From positions 1 through 41,819 of the forward strand of contig NZ_LACH01000050.1 in the NCBI RefSeq assembly GCF_000968015.1: DNA of 41,819 nucleotides. The letters are read 5' to 3'. The position numbers and the translations under genes are program-made. The DNA comes from Pseudomonas fluorescens (lineage in GTDB: Bacteria; Pseudomonadota; Gammaproteobacteria; Pseudomonadales; Pseudomonadaceae). Under the pieces are notes generated by a model. The model made no database searches. It saw only the letters and a list, made by a program, of their open reading frames with translations, and was not told the origin of the DNA. Of this stretch, positions 15,922 to 24,388 are shown in pieces (the first letter of the stretch is position 1; each line of letters begins with the position of its first letter).

Positions 15922-16569
15922 TCAGTCGATTCCGCCCGTTAGGGTCGTCTGCTCAGCATAGTCGAGGTGTTTGACGAGCTGCGCGCGCAGCCGGGCACTT
16001 ACCTCGGCAAATTCAATCGATCCTGCGTGATCGCTCAGCTGGGTCATCGCCAGCCCGGCGTAGCCGCAGGGATTAATCCGTCGAAACGGTTCCAGGTTCA
16101 TGTCCACATTCAGGGCCAGGCCATGAAAGGAGCAACCGTGGCGGATCCGCAGACCCAGAGAAGCGATTTTCGCCCCATTGACGTAGACACCCGGCGCATC
16201 CGGCTTGGCCACGGCAGTGACGCCGTAGCTGGCCAGCAACTCGATCAGGCATTGTTCCATGCGGCTGACCAGGTCACGCACGCCGAAACCCAGCTTGCGT
16301 ACATCGAGCAACAGGTAGGCCACCAATTGGCCGGGACCGTGATAAGTCACCTGACCACCGCGATCAACCTTTACTACCGGAATATCTCCCGGGAGCAACA
16401 AGTGCTCAGCCTTGCCGGCCTGCCCCTGGGTGAACACCGGTGGGTGCTCGACCAGCCAGATCTCGTCCGCGGCATCGCTGCCGCGTTCGTTGGTGAAGCG
16501 TTGCATGGCATGCCAGACCGGCTCGTAAGCCATCTGGCCGAGCTCGCGAAAGCCCAGCGTGCCAGACAT
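15922..16569 (-). CDS. lipB: Octanoyl-ACP:protein N-octanoyltransferase
   Basis: A 215-residue enzyme that moves octanoate from acyl carrier protein to lipoyl domains. The active-site Lys lies in GAKIASLGLRI and the thioester Cys in NPCGYAG, and the RGGQVTYHGPGQ motif is complete. The ATG at 16569 overlaps the ybeD stop in TGATG, which implies translational coupling. A GTG three bases earlier is an alternative start. Confidence 0.97.
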   Translation of the reverse strand: MSGTLGFRELGQMAYEPVWHAMQRFTNERGSDAADEIWLVEHPPVFTQGQAGKAEHLLLPGDIPVVKVDRGGQVTYHGPGQLVAYLLLDVRKLGFGVRDLVSRMEQCLIELLASYGVTAVAKPDAPGVYVNGAKIASLGLRIRHGCSFHGLALNVDMNLEPFRRINPCGYAGLAMTQLSDHAGSIEFAEVSARLRAQLVKHLDYAEQTTLTGGID

Positions 16570-16844
16570 CACAGCACCATGTGCACGAAACCGGTCGCCC
16601 GCAACTCGCTGTTGATGTCGTACAGCTGTTCTTGACCGGTGGCGATGATGTGCAGCTGGATGGTCGTGTACTTGCCGTTGGTACTCTGGCGCTCGGCCAG
16701 GGTCTTGTGGTCAACGGTCGCGTGTTTCTCAAGGATTGCGATGATCTTGTCCTTGAAACCCACGCCGGTGTCGCCGATTACCTTGATAGGGTAATCCGCG
16801 CAGGGGAATTCGATTTTTGGCGCCTTTACTTCGGTGTCTGTCAT
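16569..16844 (-). CDS. ybeD: YbeD family (DUF493) protein
   Basis: A 91-residue small alpha/beta protein of the YbeD/DUF493 family, which has an ACT-like fold and no proven role. Family features are IEFPCADYPIKVIG near the N-terminus and the STNGKYTTI strand. It lies between dacA and lipB, a conserved order. Because of this position it has been suggested to modulate lipoate or cell-wall genes, but nothing in the sequence shows this. Confidence 0.93.
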   Translation of the reverse strand: MTDTEVKAPKIEFPCADYPIKVIGDTGVGFKDKIIAILEKHATVDHKTLAERQSTNGKYTTIQLHIIATGQEQLYDINSELRATGFVHMVL

Positions 16845-16876
16845 GGCGTAACGGCCTCGTAAGCCGTGGCAACGGA

Positions 16877-16909
16877 CATGGCCCCGTTCCGGATTGGAAC
16901 AGGGCCATG
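16877..16909 (-). terminator. Hairpin between dacA and ybeD
   Basis: A 14-base stem, CATGGCCCCGTTCC / GGAACAGGGCCATG, with one C-A mismatch and loop GGATT, just after the dacA stop. Read on the minus strand no T-run follows. It may partly separate dacA from the ybeD-lipB-lipA segment or act as an mRNA-stabilising stem. Confidence 0.5.
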
Positions 16910-16924
16910 CAGGTCCACACTAAT

Positions 16925-18082
16925 TCAGTTGAACAAGCCGTAGAAGAATAGACGGATGCTATCCCACATGCGGCGGAAGATACCACCCTCGTCGACGGCG
17001 TCCAGAGCGATCAGGTCAGCGCTATGCACGACTTTGTCGTCCAGCTTCACTTCGACTTTACCGATTACGTCGCCCTTGGCGATGGGCGCAACCAGTTGCG
17101 GGTTCATGGTCATGCTGGCGGCGAGCTTTTTCAGCTGGCCTTTTGGCAGGGTCATGGTCAGGTCTTCAGCCAGGCCGGCCTTGACTTGATTGGTGGTGCC
17201 TTTCCAGACAGGAGCCTGAGCCAGCTCGGCGCCTTTCTGATAGAACGTCTGGGTTTCGAAGAAGCGGAAACCGTAAGTCAGCAGCTTCTGGGTTTCAGAG
17301 GCGCGAGCCACTTCGCTGTTGGTGCCGAACACCACGGCGATCAGGCGCATGCCGTCACGTACAGCCGAAGACACCATGCAATAGCCGGCTTCGTCGGTGT
17401 GACCGGTTTTCAGGCCGTCGACCGTCTTGTCGCGCCACAGCAGCAGGTTACGGTTTGGTTGCTTGATGCCGTTCCAGAAGAACTCTTTCTGCGAGTAGAT
17501 CGCGTAGTGAGCCGGGTCTTCGTGGATGATCGCGCGAGCCAGCACCGCCATGTCGTGAGCCGACGAGTAGTGCTCAGGGTTCGGCAGACCGGTCGGGTTC
17601 ATGAAGTGGCTGTTGGTCATGCCCAGATCGGCCACGGTTTTGTTCATCATGTCAGCGAAGGCATCTTCGCTGCCGGCGATGTGCTCGGAGAGCGCAACGC
17701 TGGCGTCGTTACCCGACTGAATGATGATGCCGTGCAGCAGGTCGCTGACAGTGACTTGCGAGCCGACCTTGATGAACATCCGCGAACCGCCGGTACGCCA
17801 GGCGTTCTCGCTGACGGTCACCGGATCGTTTTCGCCGATCTGGCCACGACGGATTTCCAAGGTCGCGATGTACGCGGTCATCAGCTTGGTCAGGCTGGCC
17901 GGCGGCAGACGCTGGTCACCGTTGTTCTCCACCAGCACGTTGCCGCTGCTGGCGTCCATGAGTACATAGGCTTTGGCGGCCAGTTGCGGTGGCGACGGCA
18001 TCATCTCGACCGCGAAAGCGGCAGGCGAGAGGAGCAGCGGGACTAGCAGACACAGGCGTTTGGCAAAGGTGGTGATGTTCAT
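16925..18082 (-). CDS. dacA: D-alanyl-D-alanine carboxypeptidase (PBP5/6 type)
   Basis: A 385-residue low-molecular-weight penicillin-binding protein that trims the terminal D-Ala of pentapeptides. The signal peptide ends AAFA. The three active-site motifs are S63-LT-K66, S123-G-N and K225-T-G. A beta-rich C-terminal domain and an amphipathic last helix (FRRMWDSIRLFFYGLFN) for membrane docking follow, as in PBP5. ATG 18082 gives the signal peptide directly; an ATG at 18124 would add a charged leader. From memory this corresponds to P. aeruginosa dacC/PBP5. It follows rlpA in the wall operon. Confidence 0.96.
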   Translation of the reverse strand: MNITTFAKRLCLLVPLLLSPAAFAVEMMPSPPQLAAKAYVLMDASSGNVLVENNGDQRLPPASLTKLMTAYIATLEIRRGQIGENDPVTVSENAWRTGGSRMFIKVGSQVTVSDLLHGIIIQSGNDASVALSEHIAGSEDAFADMMNKTVADLGMTNSHFMNPTGLPNPEHYSSAHDMAVLARAIIHEDPAHYAIYSQKEFFWNGIKQPNRNLLLWRDKTVDGLKTGHTDEAGYCMVSSAVRDGMRLIAVVFGTNSEVARASETQKLLTYGFRFFETQTFYQKGAELAQAPVWKGTTNQVKAGLAEDLTMTLPKGQLKKLAASMTMNPQLVAPIAKGDVIGKVEVKLDDKVVHSADLIALDAVDEGGIFRRMWDSIRLFFYGLFN

Positions 18083-18265
18083 CCGTCTCTCGAAATCGCT
18101 AATGGAAACTGCCCTAAGGGGCAAAACTAATCAGACAGCTTTCTAACGAGCTGTCGCGTGTTCAGTTGTTCACTCAGAACCCTTGCCGGGCTTTTGTTCT
18201 TCAACGAGCCAACAACCAGGTCCACCCCCCAAACCGCAAGCGAACCGTCAATCAAGTACTACGTA

Positions 18266-19276
18266 TTACTCAGCGGTGACCAGGCTCGGCGAACCGAGAT
18301 TGGCCAGGCGCACACTGTTCTGCACCTGCTGGATTTCACCCGGCGAGCCGATCGGCCCCAGGCGCACCCGATGCAGCGTCTGTTGATTGCGCACGATCGA
18401 GCTGATGAACACCGGAGCGCTCACCATCCCGCTGAGCTTCGATCTCAGGAGCTCTGCAGCGTCCGGGTTGGCGAACGCGCCCACCTGCAGATACTGGCCA
18501 GAGGCTGGTACAGAAGCGTTTTTTTTTGCATCCATCGGTACGGGCACAACGGCCGCGGCGTGCTGCTGCGGCGGTGGTGTCCATTGTTCGACGGTGCCGG
18601 CCGAAGCCGTAATCGTCGGGGCGCTATTTTGCGAGATTTGCGGCTCGTTAAGCATTAAAGGCGCCGGACGGCCTTTGGCTGCCCACCATTGCTGCGGGTC
18701 AATGCCTTCGACCTTGACCCGCGCGGTACCGGTTTCGGCATAGCCGAGCTTCTTGGCGGCCGCGTAGGACAAGTCGATGATTCGGTCCGAGTAGAACGGC
18801 CCGCGGTCGTTGACTCGCAGGACGACGCTCTTGTTGTTGTCCAGGTTGGTCACCCGAACGTAACTTGGCAGCGGCAAGGTCTTGTGCGCGGCACTCATGC
18901 CGTACAGGTCGTAAACCTCGCCATTGGCGGTGTTCTGACCGTGGAACTTGGTGCCATACCAGGACGCAGTGCCCGAGGCCACGTAGGTCTTGGATTCCTG
19001 CAACGGAAAATAAGTCTTGCCCAGCACGGTGTACGGGTTGGCTTTATAAGGACCGGTATGCAGGGTCGGCGTGGCATCAGGGATGCGCGATACATCGACG
19101 TCCCACCACGGCGCGCCATCTTTGTGCGCGCGGTTGATGTCCAGGCCTGGCGCTGCGCGCACGGCGGTGGAAGATTTCTGGGTCGGCGCACGGCTGGTCG
19201 AACAACTGGCGACCAGCACCGCCAACGCGGCGAATGCCATCAGCTTCAGGGGTTTTTTCATAGGCAATGCCCGCAT
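18266..19276 (-). CDS. rlpA: Septal lytic transglycosylase RlpA, lipoprotein with SPOR domain
   Basis: A 336-residue outer-membrane lipoprotein that cleaves peptidoglycan strands lacking stem peptides at the division site. Lipobox LVASC places the lipid on C25. The double-psi beta-barrel (about 95-190) has the His in SAAHKTLP and the Asp in RVNDRGPF that are catalytic in RlpA. A low-complexity linker follows, then a C-terminal SPOR domain (YLQVGAFANPDAAELL...) binding denuded septal glycan. The ATG at 19276 overlaps the mltB stop (TAATG); ATG 19261 (MKKPLKL) is the alternative. The linker contains a run of nine A bases (18519-18527). Confidence 0.94.
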   Translation of the reverse strand: MRALPMKKPLKLMAFAALAVLVASCSTSRAPTQKSSTAVRAAPGLDINRAHKDGAPWWDVDVSRIPDATPTLHTGPYKANPYTVLGKTYFPLQESKTYVASGTASWYGTKFHGQNTANGEVYDLYGMSAAHKTLPLPSYVRVTNLDNNKSVVLRVNDRGPFYSDRIIDLSYAAAKKLGYAETGTARVKVEGIDPQQWWAAKGRPAPLMLNEPQISQNSAPTITASAGTVEQWTPPPQQHAAAVVPVPMDAKKNASVPASGQYLQVGAFANPDAAELLRSKLSGMVSAPVFISSIVRNQQTLHRVRLGPIGSPGEIQQVQNSVRLANLGSPSLVTAE

Positions 19277-20286
19277 TACTTGACGCCCCGTGCTTGGACC
19301 AGCTGTTCAGACAGTTGATGTACGGCCATGGCGTACATCACGCTGCGGTTATAACGCGTGATTGCGTAAAAATTCGTCAGGCCCATCCAGTATTCTGGGC
19401 CATTGTCACCTTCCAGGCGGAAAGCCGTGACCGGCATATCATCGCGCAGCGCATCATGACTTGACCACCCCAGCGCCCGCAACTCCCCGACGGTTTTAGT
19501 CGGCTCGATGCCCGCGGTCAAACCTTCGTCCACCTGATCGCCACGTACATCGGCGCGGCTGACCACCGGTTCACCGGCTACCCAGCCGTGACGATTGAAA
19601 TAACTGGCGACGCTGCCAATGGCATCGTCCGGATTGGTCCAGATATTGATGTGGCCGTCACCGTCAAAATCCACCGCGTAAGCACGAAAACTGCTGGGCA
19701 TGAACTGCGGCAAACCCATCGCACCAGCGTAAGAGCCTTTGAGCGTCAGCGGATCGACCTGCTCTTCCCGGGCCAGCAACAGGAACTCACGCAATTCCTT
19801 GCGAAAAAATTCGGCACGGGGAGGATAGTCGAAACCCAGGGTCGACAAGGCGTCGATTACCCGAAAATTGCCGGTATTGCGGCCAAAAAAGGTCTCAACG
19901 CCGATGATCGAAACAATAACCTGGGCCGGCACGCCGTATTCCTGCTCGGCACGGGCCAGTACCGCCTCGTGCTGACGCCAGAAGTCCACACCACGGGCGA
20001 TGCGCGCGTCGGTGATGAACATCGGGCGGTATTCGTTCCACTGCTTGACCCGCTCGGCCGGTTTCGAGATCGCGTCCAGAATCGACTGCTTGCGCTCGGC
20101 TTCGCGGAACACGCTCATCAGTTGTTCACCGGCGAAACCGTAGTCACGGGTCATTTCACCGACGAATTCGGCCACCTGGGGTGAGCCTTCGTAATCGCCG
20201 GCCAACGCTTCCTGCGCTGTGCCAAGGATGCTTACCAGGCCGACCCATGGCGCATATCGAGTCGCCCAGCCACGCATTACTTGCAT
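19276..20286 (-). CDS. mltB: Lytic murein transglycosylase MltB (soluble SltB1 type)
   Basis: A 336-residue transglycosylase of family 3. The catalytic Glu lies in IIGVETFFGRNTG, and YAGAMGLPQFMPSSF and AVDFDGDGHINIW are the family signatures. Unlike E. coli MltB the signal peptide has no Cys. It ends EALAGD, so the enzyme is predicted periplasmic and soluble, matching the SltB1 name used in Pseudomonas. The start at 20286 (MQVMRGWATRY) is likely; ATG 20277 or GTG 20301 are alternatives. It lies between rodA and rlpA and overlaps the latter's start by one base. Confidence 0.94.
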   Translation of the reverse strand: MQVMRGWATRYAPWVGLVSILGTAQEALAGDYEGSPQVAEFVGEMTRDYGFAGEQLMSVFREAERKQSILDAISKPAERVKQWNEYRPMFITDARIARGVDFWRQHEAVLARAEQEYGVPAQVIVSIIGVETFFGRNTGNFRVIDALSTLGFDYPPRAEFFRKELREFLLLAREEQVDPLTLKGSYAGAMGLPQFMPSSFRAYAVDFDGDGHINIWTNPDDAIGSVASYFNRHGWVAGEPVVSRADVRGDQVDEGLTAGIEPTKTVGELRALGWSSHDALRDDMPVTAFRLEGDNGPEYWMGLTNFYAITRYNRSVMYAMAVHQLSEQLVQARGVK

Positions 20287-20303
20287 TGAAATCTTCACCT
20301 TAT

Positions 20304-21449
20304 TCAAACCTGAGCGATCCACTTACGATGGGTATGGATCGACATCAAAACCCCAAACGCTGACAGCAGCGTCACCAGCGAAGTTCCTCCGTAGCTAATG
20401 AACGGCAACGGCACCCCCACAACCGGCAACAGGCCACTGACCATACCGATGTTGACGAAAACGTAAACAAAAAACGTCATGGTCAGGCTGCCCGCGAGCA
20501 ATTTGCCGAACAATGTCTGGGCCTGGGCGGTAATTACCAATCCGCGGCCGATCAACAACAGGTAAATCAGCAGCAGTGCACAGATACCCACCAGGCCGAA
20601 TTCTTCGCCCATGACCGCAATAATGAAGTCGGTGTGGCTTTCCGGCAGGAAGTCCAGGTGCGACTGAGTGCCGAGCAACCAGCCCTTGCCGAACACACCG
20701 CCGGAACCGATGGCGGCTTTCGATTGAATGATGTTCCAGCCAGTGCCCAGCGGATCGCTTTCGGGGTCGAGGAAGGTCAGGATTCGCTGTTTCTGGTAGT
20801 CGTGCATGATGAAAAACCACATCGCGACGGCCACCGGCACGGCGGCGGCGATTACGCTGATGATCCAGCGCCAGCGCAGGCCGCCCATGAACAACACGAA
20901 AGCACCACCGGCGAGAATCAGCAACGAAGTGCCAAGATCGGGCTGACGCACGATCAGGATGAACGGCAAGCCGATCAGAAACAGACTGACGCCCACATGC
21001 TTGAGCTGCGGCGGCAAGGTGCGCTTGGACAGGTACCAGGCGATGGTCGCCGGCATCAGAATCTTCATGAATTCCGAGGGCTGGAAGCGGATCACCCCGG
21101 GAATGTTGATCCAGCGTGTGGCGCCCATGGCGTTGTGGCCCATGACATCCACCACCACCAGCAACAGCACGCCGAGCACATAACCGACCGGCACCCAACG
21201 GGCCATGAAGCGCGGCTCAAATTGGGCGATGACGATCATCGACACCAGGCCGATGCCGAACGAGGTGGCTTGCTTGGCCAGCAGATCCCAGCTTTTGCCG
21301 CTGGCCGAATACAGCACGAACAGGCTGCCGGCAGCGAGGGTCAGCAGCAGGATCAGCAACGGGCCGTCGATGTGCATGCGTTGCAACAGCGTCGCGCGGC
21401 GACGCATCACATCCTCGCTGGAGAGGATGCGATCGAAATTACTCTTCAC
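20304..21449 (-). CDS. rodA: Rod-shape SEDS glycosyltransferase RodA
   Basis: A 381-residue multi-pass inner-membrane peptidoglycan polymerase that pairs with PBP2 in the elongasome. About ten membrane segments are visible, with the family stretches RWINIPGVIRFQPSE, RQPDLGTSLL, ESHTDFIIAVMGEEFG and PLPFISYGGTSL. I place the start at GTG 21449 (giving MKSNFDRILSSEDV). A GGAGG lies 9 bases ahead on its strand, and this overlaps the pbpA end by 11 bases; the open frame to 21467 has no better start. Overlap with pbpA fits an equal-stoichiometry pair. Confidence 0.96.
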   Translation of the reverse strand: MKSNFDRILSSEDVMRRRATLLQRMHIDGPLLILLLTLAAGSLFVLYSASGKSWDLLAKQATSFGIGLVSMIVIAQFEPRFMARWVPVGYVLGVLLLVVVDVMGHNAMGATRWINIPGVIRFQPSEFMKILMPATIAWYLSKRTLPPQLKHVGVSLFLIGLPFILIVRQPDLGTSLLILAGGAFVLFMGGLRWRWIISVIAAAVPVAVAMWFFIMHDYQKQRILTFLDPESDPLGTGWNIIQSKAAIGSGGVFGKGWLLGTQSHLDFLPESHTDFIIAVMGEEFGLVGICALLLIYLLLIGRGLVITAQAQTLFGKLLAGSLTMTFFVYVFVNIGMVSGLLPVVGVPLPFISYGGTSLVTLLSAFGVLMSIHTHRKWIAQV

Positions 21450-23334
21450 GGGCCGTAGCCTCCGCACTGATAGGGCTGGCGTATTCGGCCTTCAACCGAC
21501 CGTCCTGGTCCAGAAGCCAGGCGTCCATGATTTGACGCACCACGGGCGCTGCGACGCCGGAACCGGACTCGCCGTTCTCGACCATCACCGACACCACGAT
21601 TTGCGGGTTGTCGGCTGGCGCGAAGCCGACGAACAAGGCGTGGTCGCGATGGCGCTCCTGAACCTTGGAACGGTCGTACTTCTCGCCCTGCTTGATCGCG
21701 ACCACCTGAGCCGTACCACTTTTGCCCGCGATGCGGTATTGAGCGCCGATCGCCGCTTTGCGTGCCGTACCCCGGGCACCGTGCATCACCTGTTGCATGC
21801 CGTGGTTGACCTTGGTCCAGTCGGACGGGTCACGCAGGATGATGTCCGGCATCGGGTTTTCATCCTTCGGACGCTCGCCTTCGACGGTCTTGGCCAGGTG
21901 CGGACGGTTCCAGACACCCTTGTTCGCGACCAGCGCCGTGGCCTGGGCCAGTTGCAATGGCGTTGATTGCATGTAGCCCTGACCGATCCCGAGAATCAGC
22001 GTTTCGCCCGGGAACCAGGCCTGACGCCGGGTTGTACGCTTCCACTCACGTGTAGGCATCAGCCCCGGCGACTCTTCGAACATGTCCAGCGAAACCTTCT
22101 GACCGATGCCGAACTTGCTCAAGTACGCCGACAACCGATCGATTCCCAGTTTGTGGGCCAGGTCGTAGAAGTAGGTGTCGTTGGACCGCATGATCGCGGT
22201 GTCCAGATCGACGTAGCCGTCACCGGTACGGTTCCAGTTACGGTACTTGTGATCGTAGTTGGGCAACTGGTAATAGCCGGGGTCATACACCCGACTCGAC
22301 GCGTTCACAACGCCCGCATCCAGGCCGGCAATTGCCACGGCCGGTTTGATGGTCGAACCCGGCGGGTACAGGCCGCGCAGCACGCGGTTGAACAGCGGCC
22401 GATCAATCGAATCGCGCAGCTCGGAATAGGCCTTGAAACTGATGCCGGTGACGAACAGGTTCGGGTCAAAACTCGGCTGACTGACCATCGCCAGGACTTC
22501 ACCGGTTTTCGGATCCAGCGCCACCACTGCGCCACGGCGACCGCCGAGTGCAGCTTCGGCAGCCTCCTGCAATTTGATGTCCAGGCTCAGGACAATGTCC
22601 TTGCCGGAAATCGGTTCGGTACGTTTGAGTACCCGCAGCACGCGGCCACGGGCGTTGGTCTCGACTTCTTCGTAACCGACCTGACCGTGCAATTCGGGCT
22701 CGTAGAAGCGCTCGATGCCGGTTTTGCCAATTTGATGGGTGCCGCTGTAACTCACCGGGTCCAGAGACTTGAGCTCTTTCTCGTTGATCCGCCCCATATA
22801 TCCCACCGAGTGCGCAAAGTGCGCGCCCTGCGGATAGTGACGAACCAGCTGCGCGACCACTTCCACGCCCGGCAGACGGAACTGGTTCACCGCGATGCGG
22901 GCGATCTGTTCTTCGGTCAGCTCGAACAGGATCGGCACCGGCTCGAACGGCCGACGCCCCTGACGCATGCGTTTCTCGAAGATCACCCGGTCCTCGGGCG
23001 TCAGCTCCAGCACTTCGACAATGACGTCGAGCACTTGCTGCCAGTCGCCGGAGCGCTCGCGGGTCATGCTCAGGCTGAAGCTGGGCCGGTTATCCGCCAC
23101 CACCACGCCATTGCGGTCGAAAATCAACCCGCGTGTCGGCGGAATCGGCTGCACATGGACACGGTTGTTTTCCGACAGGGTCGAGTGGTACTCGTACTGA
23201 ATCACCTGAAGGAAATACAGCCGCGCAATCAGCACACCGATCAGCGTCACGACCGCAATTGCCCCGAACACGACGCGGCCACGCACCAGACGGGCGTCTT
23301 TTTCGTGGTCCTTGATGCGGATCGGCTGGGGCAT
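21439..23334 (-). CDS. mrdA: Penicillin-binding protein 2 (elongation transpeptidase)
   Basis: A 631-residue class B PBP (pbpA/mrdA) that cross-links peptidoglycan along the side wall. One N-terminal membrane anchor (about 22-42, VFGAIAVVTLIGVLIARLYFLQ) is followed by the pedestal domain and the transpeptidase domain. Active-site motifs are S327-T-I-K330 (PPGSTIKP), SND (MRSNDTY) and KSGT (AGKSGTAQ). The ATG 23334 (MPQPIRIKDHEK) lies 10 bases after rlmH; the frame continues into rlmH without family-like sequence. Confidence 0.97.
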   Translation of the reverse strand: MPQPIRIKDHEKDARLVRGRVVFGAIAVVTLIGVLIARLYFLQVIQYEYHSTLSENNRVHVQPIPPTRGLIFDRNGVVVADNRPSFSLSMTRERSGDWQQVLDVIVEVLELTPEDRVIFEKRMRQGRRPFEPVPILFELTEEQIARIAVNQFRLPGVEVVAQLVRHYPQGAHFAHSVGYMGRINEKELKSLDPVSYSGTHQIGKTGIERFYEPELHGQVGYEEVETNARGRVLRVLKRTEPISGKDIVLSLDIKLQEAAEAALGGRRGAVVALDPKTGEVLAMVSQPSFDPNLFVTGISFKAYSELRDSIDRPLFNRVLRGLYPPGSTIKPAVAIAGLDAGVVNASSRVYDPGYYQLPNYDHKYRNWNRTGDGYVDLDTAIMRSNDTYFYDLAHKLGIDRLSAYLSKFGIGQKVSLDMFEESPGLMPTREWKRTTRRQAWFPGETLILGIGQGYMQSTPLQLAQATALVANKGVWNRPHLAKTVEGERPKDENPMPDIILRDPSDWTKVNHGMQQVMHGARGTARKAAIGAQYRIAGKSGTAQVVAIKQGEKYDRSKVQERHRDHALFVGFAPADNPQIVVSVMVENGESGSGVAAPVVRQIMDAWLLDQDGRLKAEYASPISAEATAREE

Positions 23335-23344
23335 GAGGGCAGAA

Positions 23345-23812
23345 CTACTTGTGGTAAGGGTGGCCGGACAGGACTGTCCAGGCACGATACAGCTGTTCGC
23401 CGATCAGGATTCGCACCAGCGGGTGCGGCAACGTCAACGGCGAGAGCGACCAGCGCTGATCGGCCCGGGCACAGACTTCCGGCGCCAGCCCTTCGGGGCC
23501 GCCGACCATGAAATTCACCGTGCGCGAGTCCAGCCGCCAGCGATCGAGCTCGACCGCCAGCTGCTCGGTGCTCCAGGGCTTGCCATGGACTTCGAGGGTC
23601 ACAACGCGCTCGTTCGGCCCGACCTTGGCCAGCATGGCTTCGCCTTCCTGACGGATGAAGCGCGCCACGTCGGCGTTCTTGCCACGGGTGTTGAGCGGTA
23701 TTTCCACCAGTTCCAGCGCCAGCTCGGACGGAAGACGCTTGGCATATTCATGCCAGCCTTCTTCCACCCATTTGGGCATGCGAGAACCGACGGCGATCAG
23801 TCGCAGTCGCAC
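23345..23812 (-). CDS. rlmH: 23S rRNA pseudouridine-1915 N3-methyltransferase RlmH
   Basis: A 155-residue SPOUT methyltransferase acting on 70S ribosomes at pseudouridine 1915 of 23S rRNA. Family features are MRLRLIAVGSRMPKWVEEG at the start, the FMVGGPEGLAPEV knot region (about 102-114) and the C-terminal YRAWTVLSGHPYHK. Length is exactly the family's. It starts 9 bases after rsfS in the conserved nadD-rsfS-rlmH-pbpA-rodA order. Confidence 0.97.
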   Translation of the reverse strand: MRLRLIAVGSRMPKWVEEGWHEYAKRLPSELALELVEIPLNTRGKNADVARFIRQEGEAMLAKVGPNERVVTLEVHGKPWSTEQLAVELDRWRLDSRTVNFMVGGPEGLAPEVCARADQRWSLSPLTLPHPLVRILIGEQLYRAWTVLSGHPYHK

Positions 23813-23821
23813 AGCGGTCCC

Positions 23822-24316
23822 TTATTGCTGGTCTTTGTTGAGCTTGACGAAGTGCTCATGGGTGTTTTCCGGGCTATGGTGAGCCGCGTTCAGAGCACGG
23901 CTCTGTTCTGCACCGGACCACAGACGCTCCAGGTCGTAAAACTGACGAGCCGAAGCGGTCATCATGTGCACGATGACATCATCCATATCCAGCAGGACCC
24001 AGTCGCTGTCGCCCTTGCCTTCTTCACCCAGTGGCTTGACGCCCAGGGCTTTGACCGCTTCGCGGACCTTATCCAGCATCGCGCCGATCTGGCGGTTGGA
24101 GGTACCGGTAGCGATGATCATGAAGTCAGTGATGCTCTGCTTTTCACGAACGTCGATGACCTGAATGTCCTGGCCTTTCACGTCTTCCAGCGCCGCTACG
24201 GCAACCTTGACCAGCTCTTCGCCACGCAGCTCAGGGCCGGTTGGAACTTCTACTGGCAGCGGGGCGCTCTTGAACGTGCCTTTGCGCTTTACTTTAGTTA
24301 CGTCTTTGTCAGTCAT
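23822..24316 (-). CDS. rsfS: Ribosomal silencing factor RsfS
   Basis: A 164-residue protein that binds ribosomal protein L14 and blocks joining of the subunits in starvation. The core (about 35-140) has DIQVIDVREKQSITDFMIIATGTSNRQI and SDWVLLDMDDVIVHMM, the family signatures. It is longer than the roughly 105-residue E. coli form, with a basic N-terminal extension (MTDKDVTKVKRKGTFK) and a polar C-terminal tail ending KLNKDQQ. The ATG 24316 is used; the frame to 24358 adds an unlikely leader. Confidence 0.95.
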   Translation of the reverse strand: MTDKDVTKVKRKGTFKSAPLPVEVPTGPELRGEELVKVAVAALEDVKGQDIQVIDVREKQSITDFMIIATGTSNRQIGAMLDKVREAVKALGVKPLGEEGKGDSDWVLLDMDDVIVHMMTASARQFYDLERLWSGAEQSRALNAAHHSPENTHEHFVKLNKDQQ

Positions 24317-24388
24317 ATAAAACTCGTTTTGCTCGTATGTTCGGGCGCTTCGGTACACGCGTTCACGTGTTTTGAAGCGCTCCCTTTT

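Noticed and set aside
21967..23511. 514-codon plus-strand frame opposite pbpA
   Set aside because: Antisense shadow of pbpA; no recognisable domain and no promoter or ribosome site.
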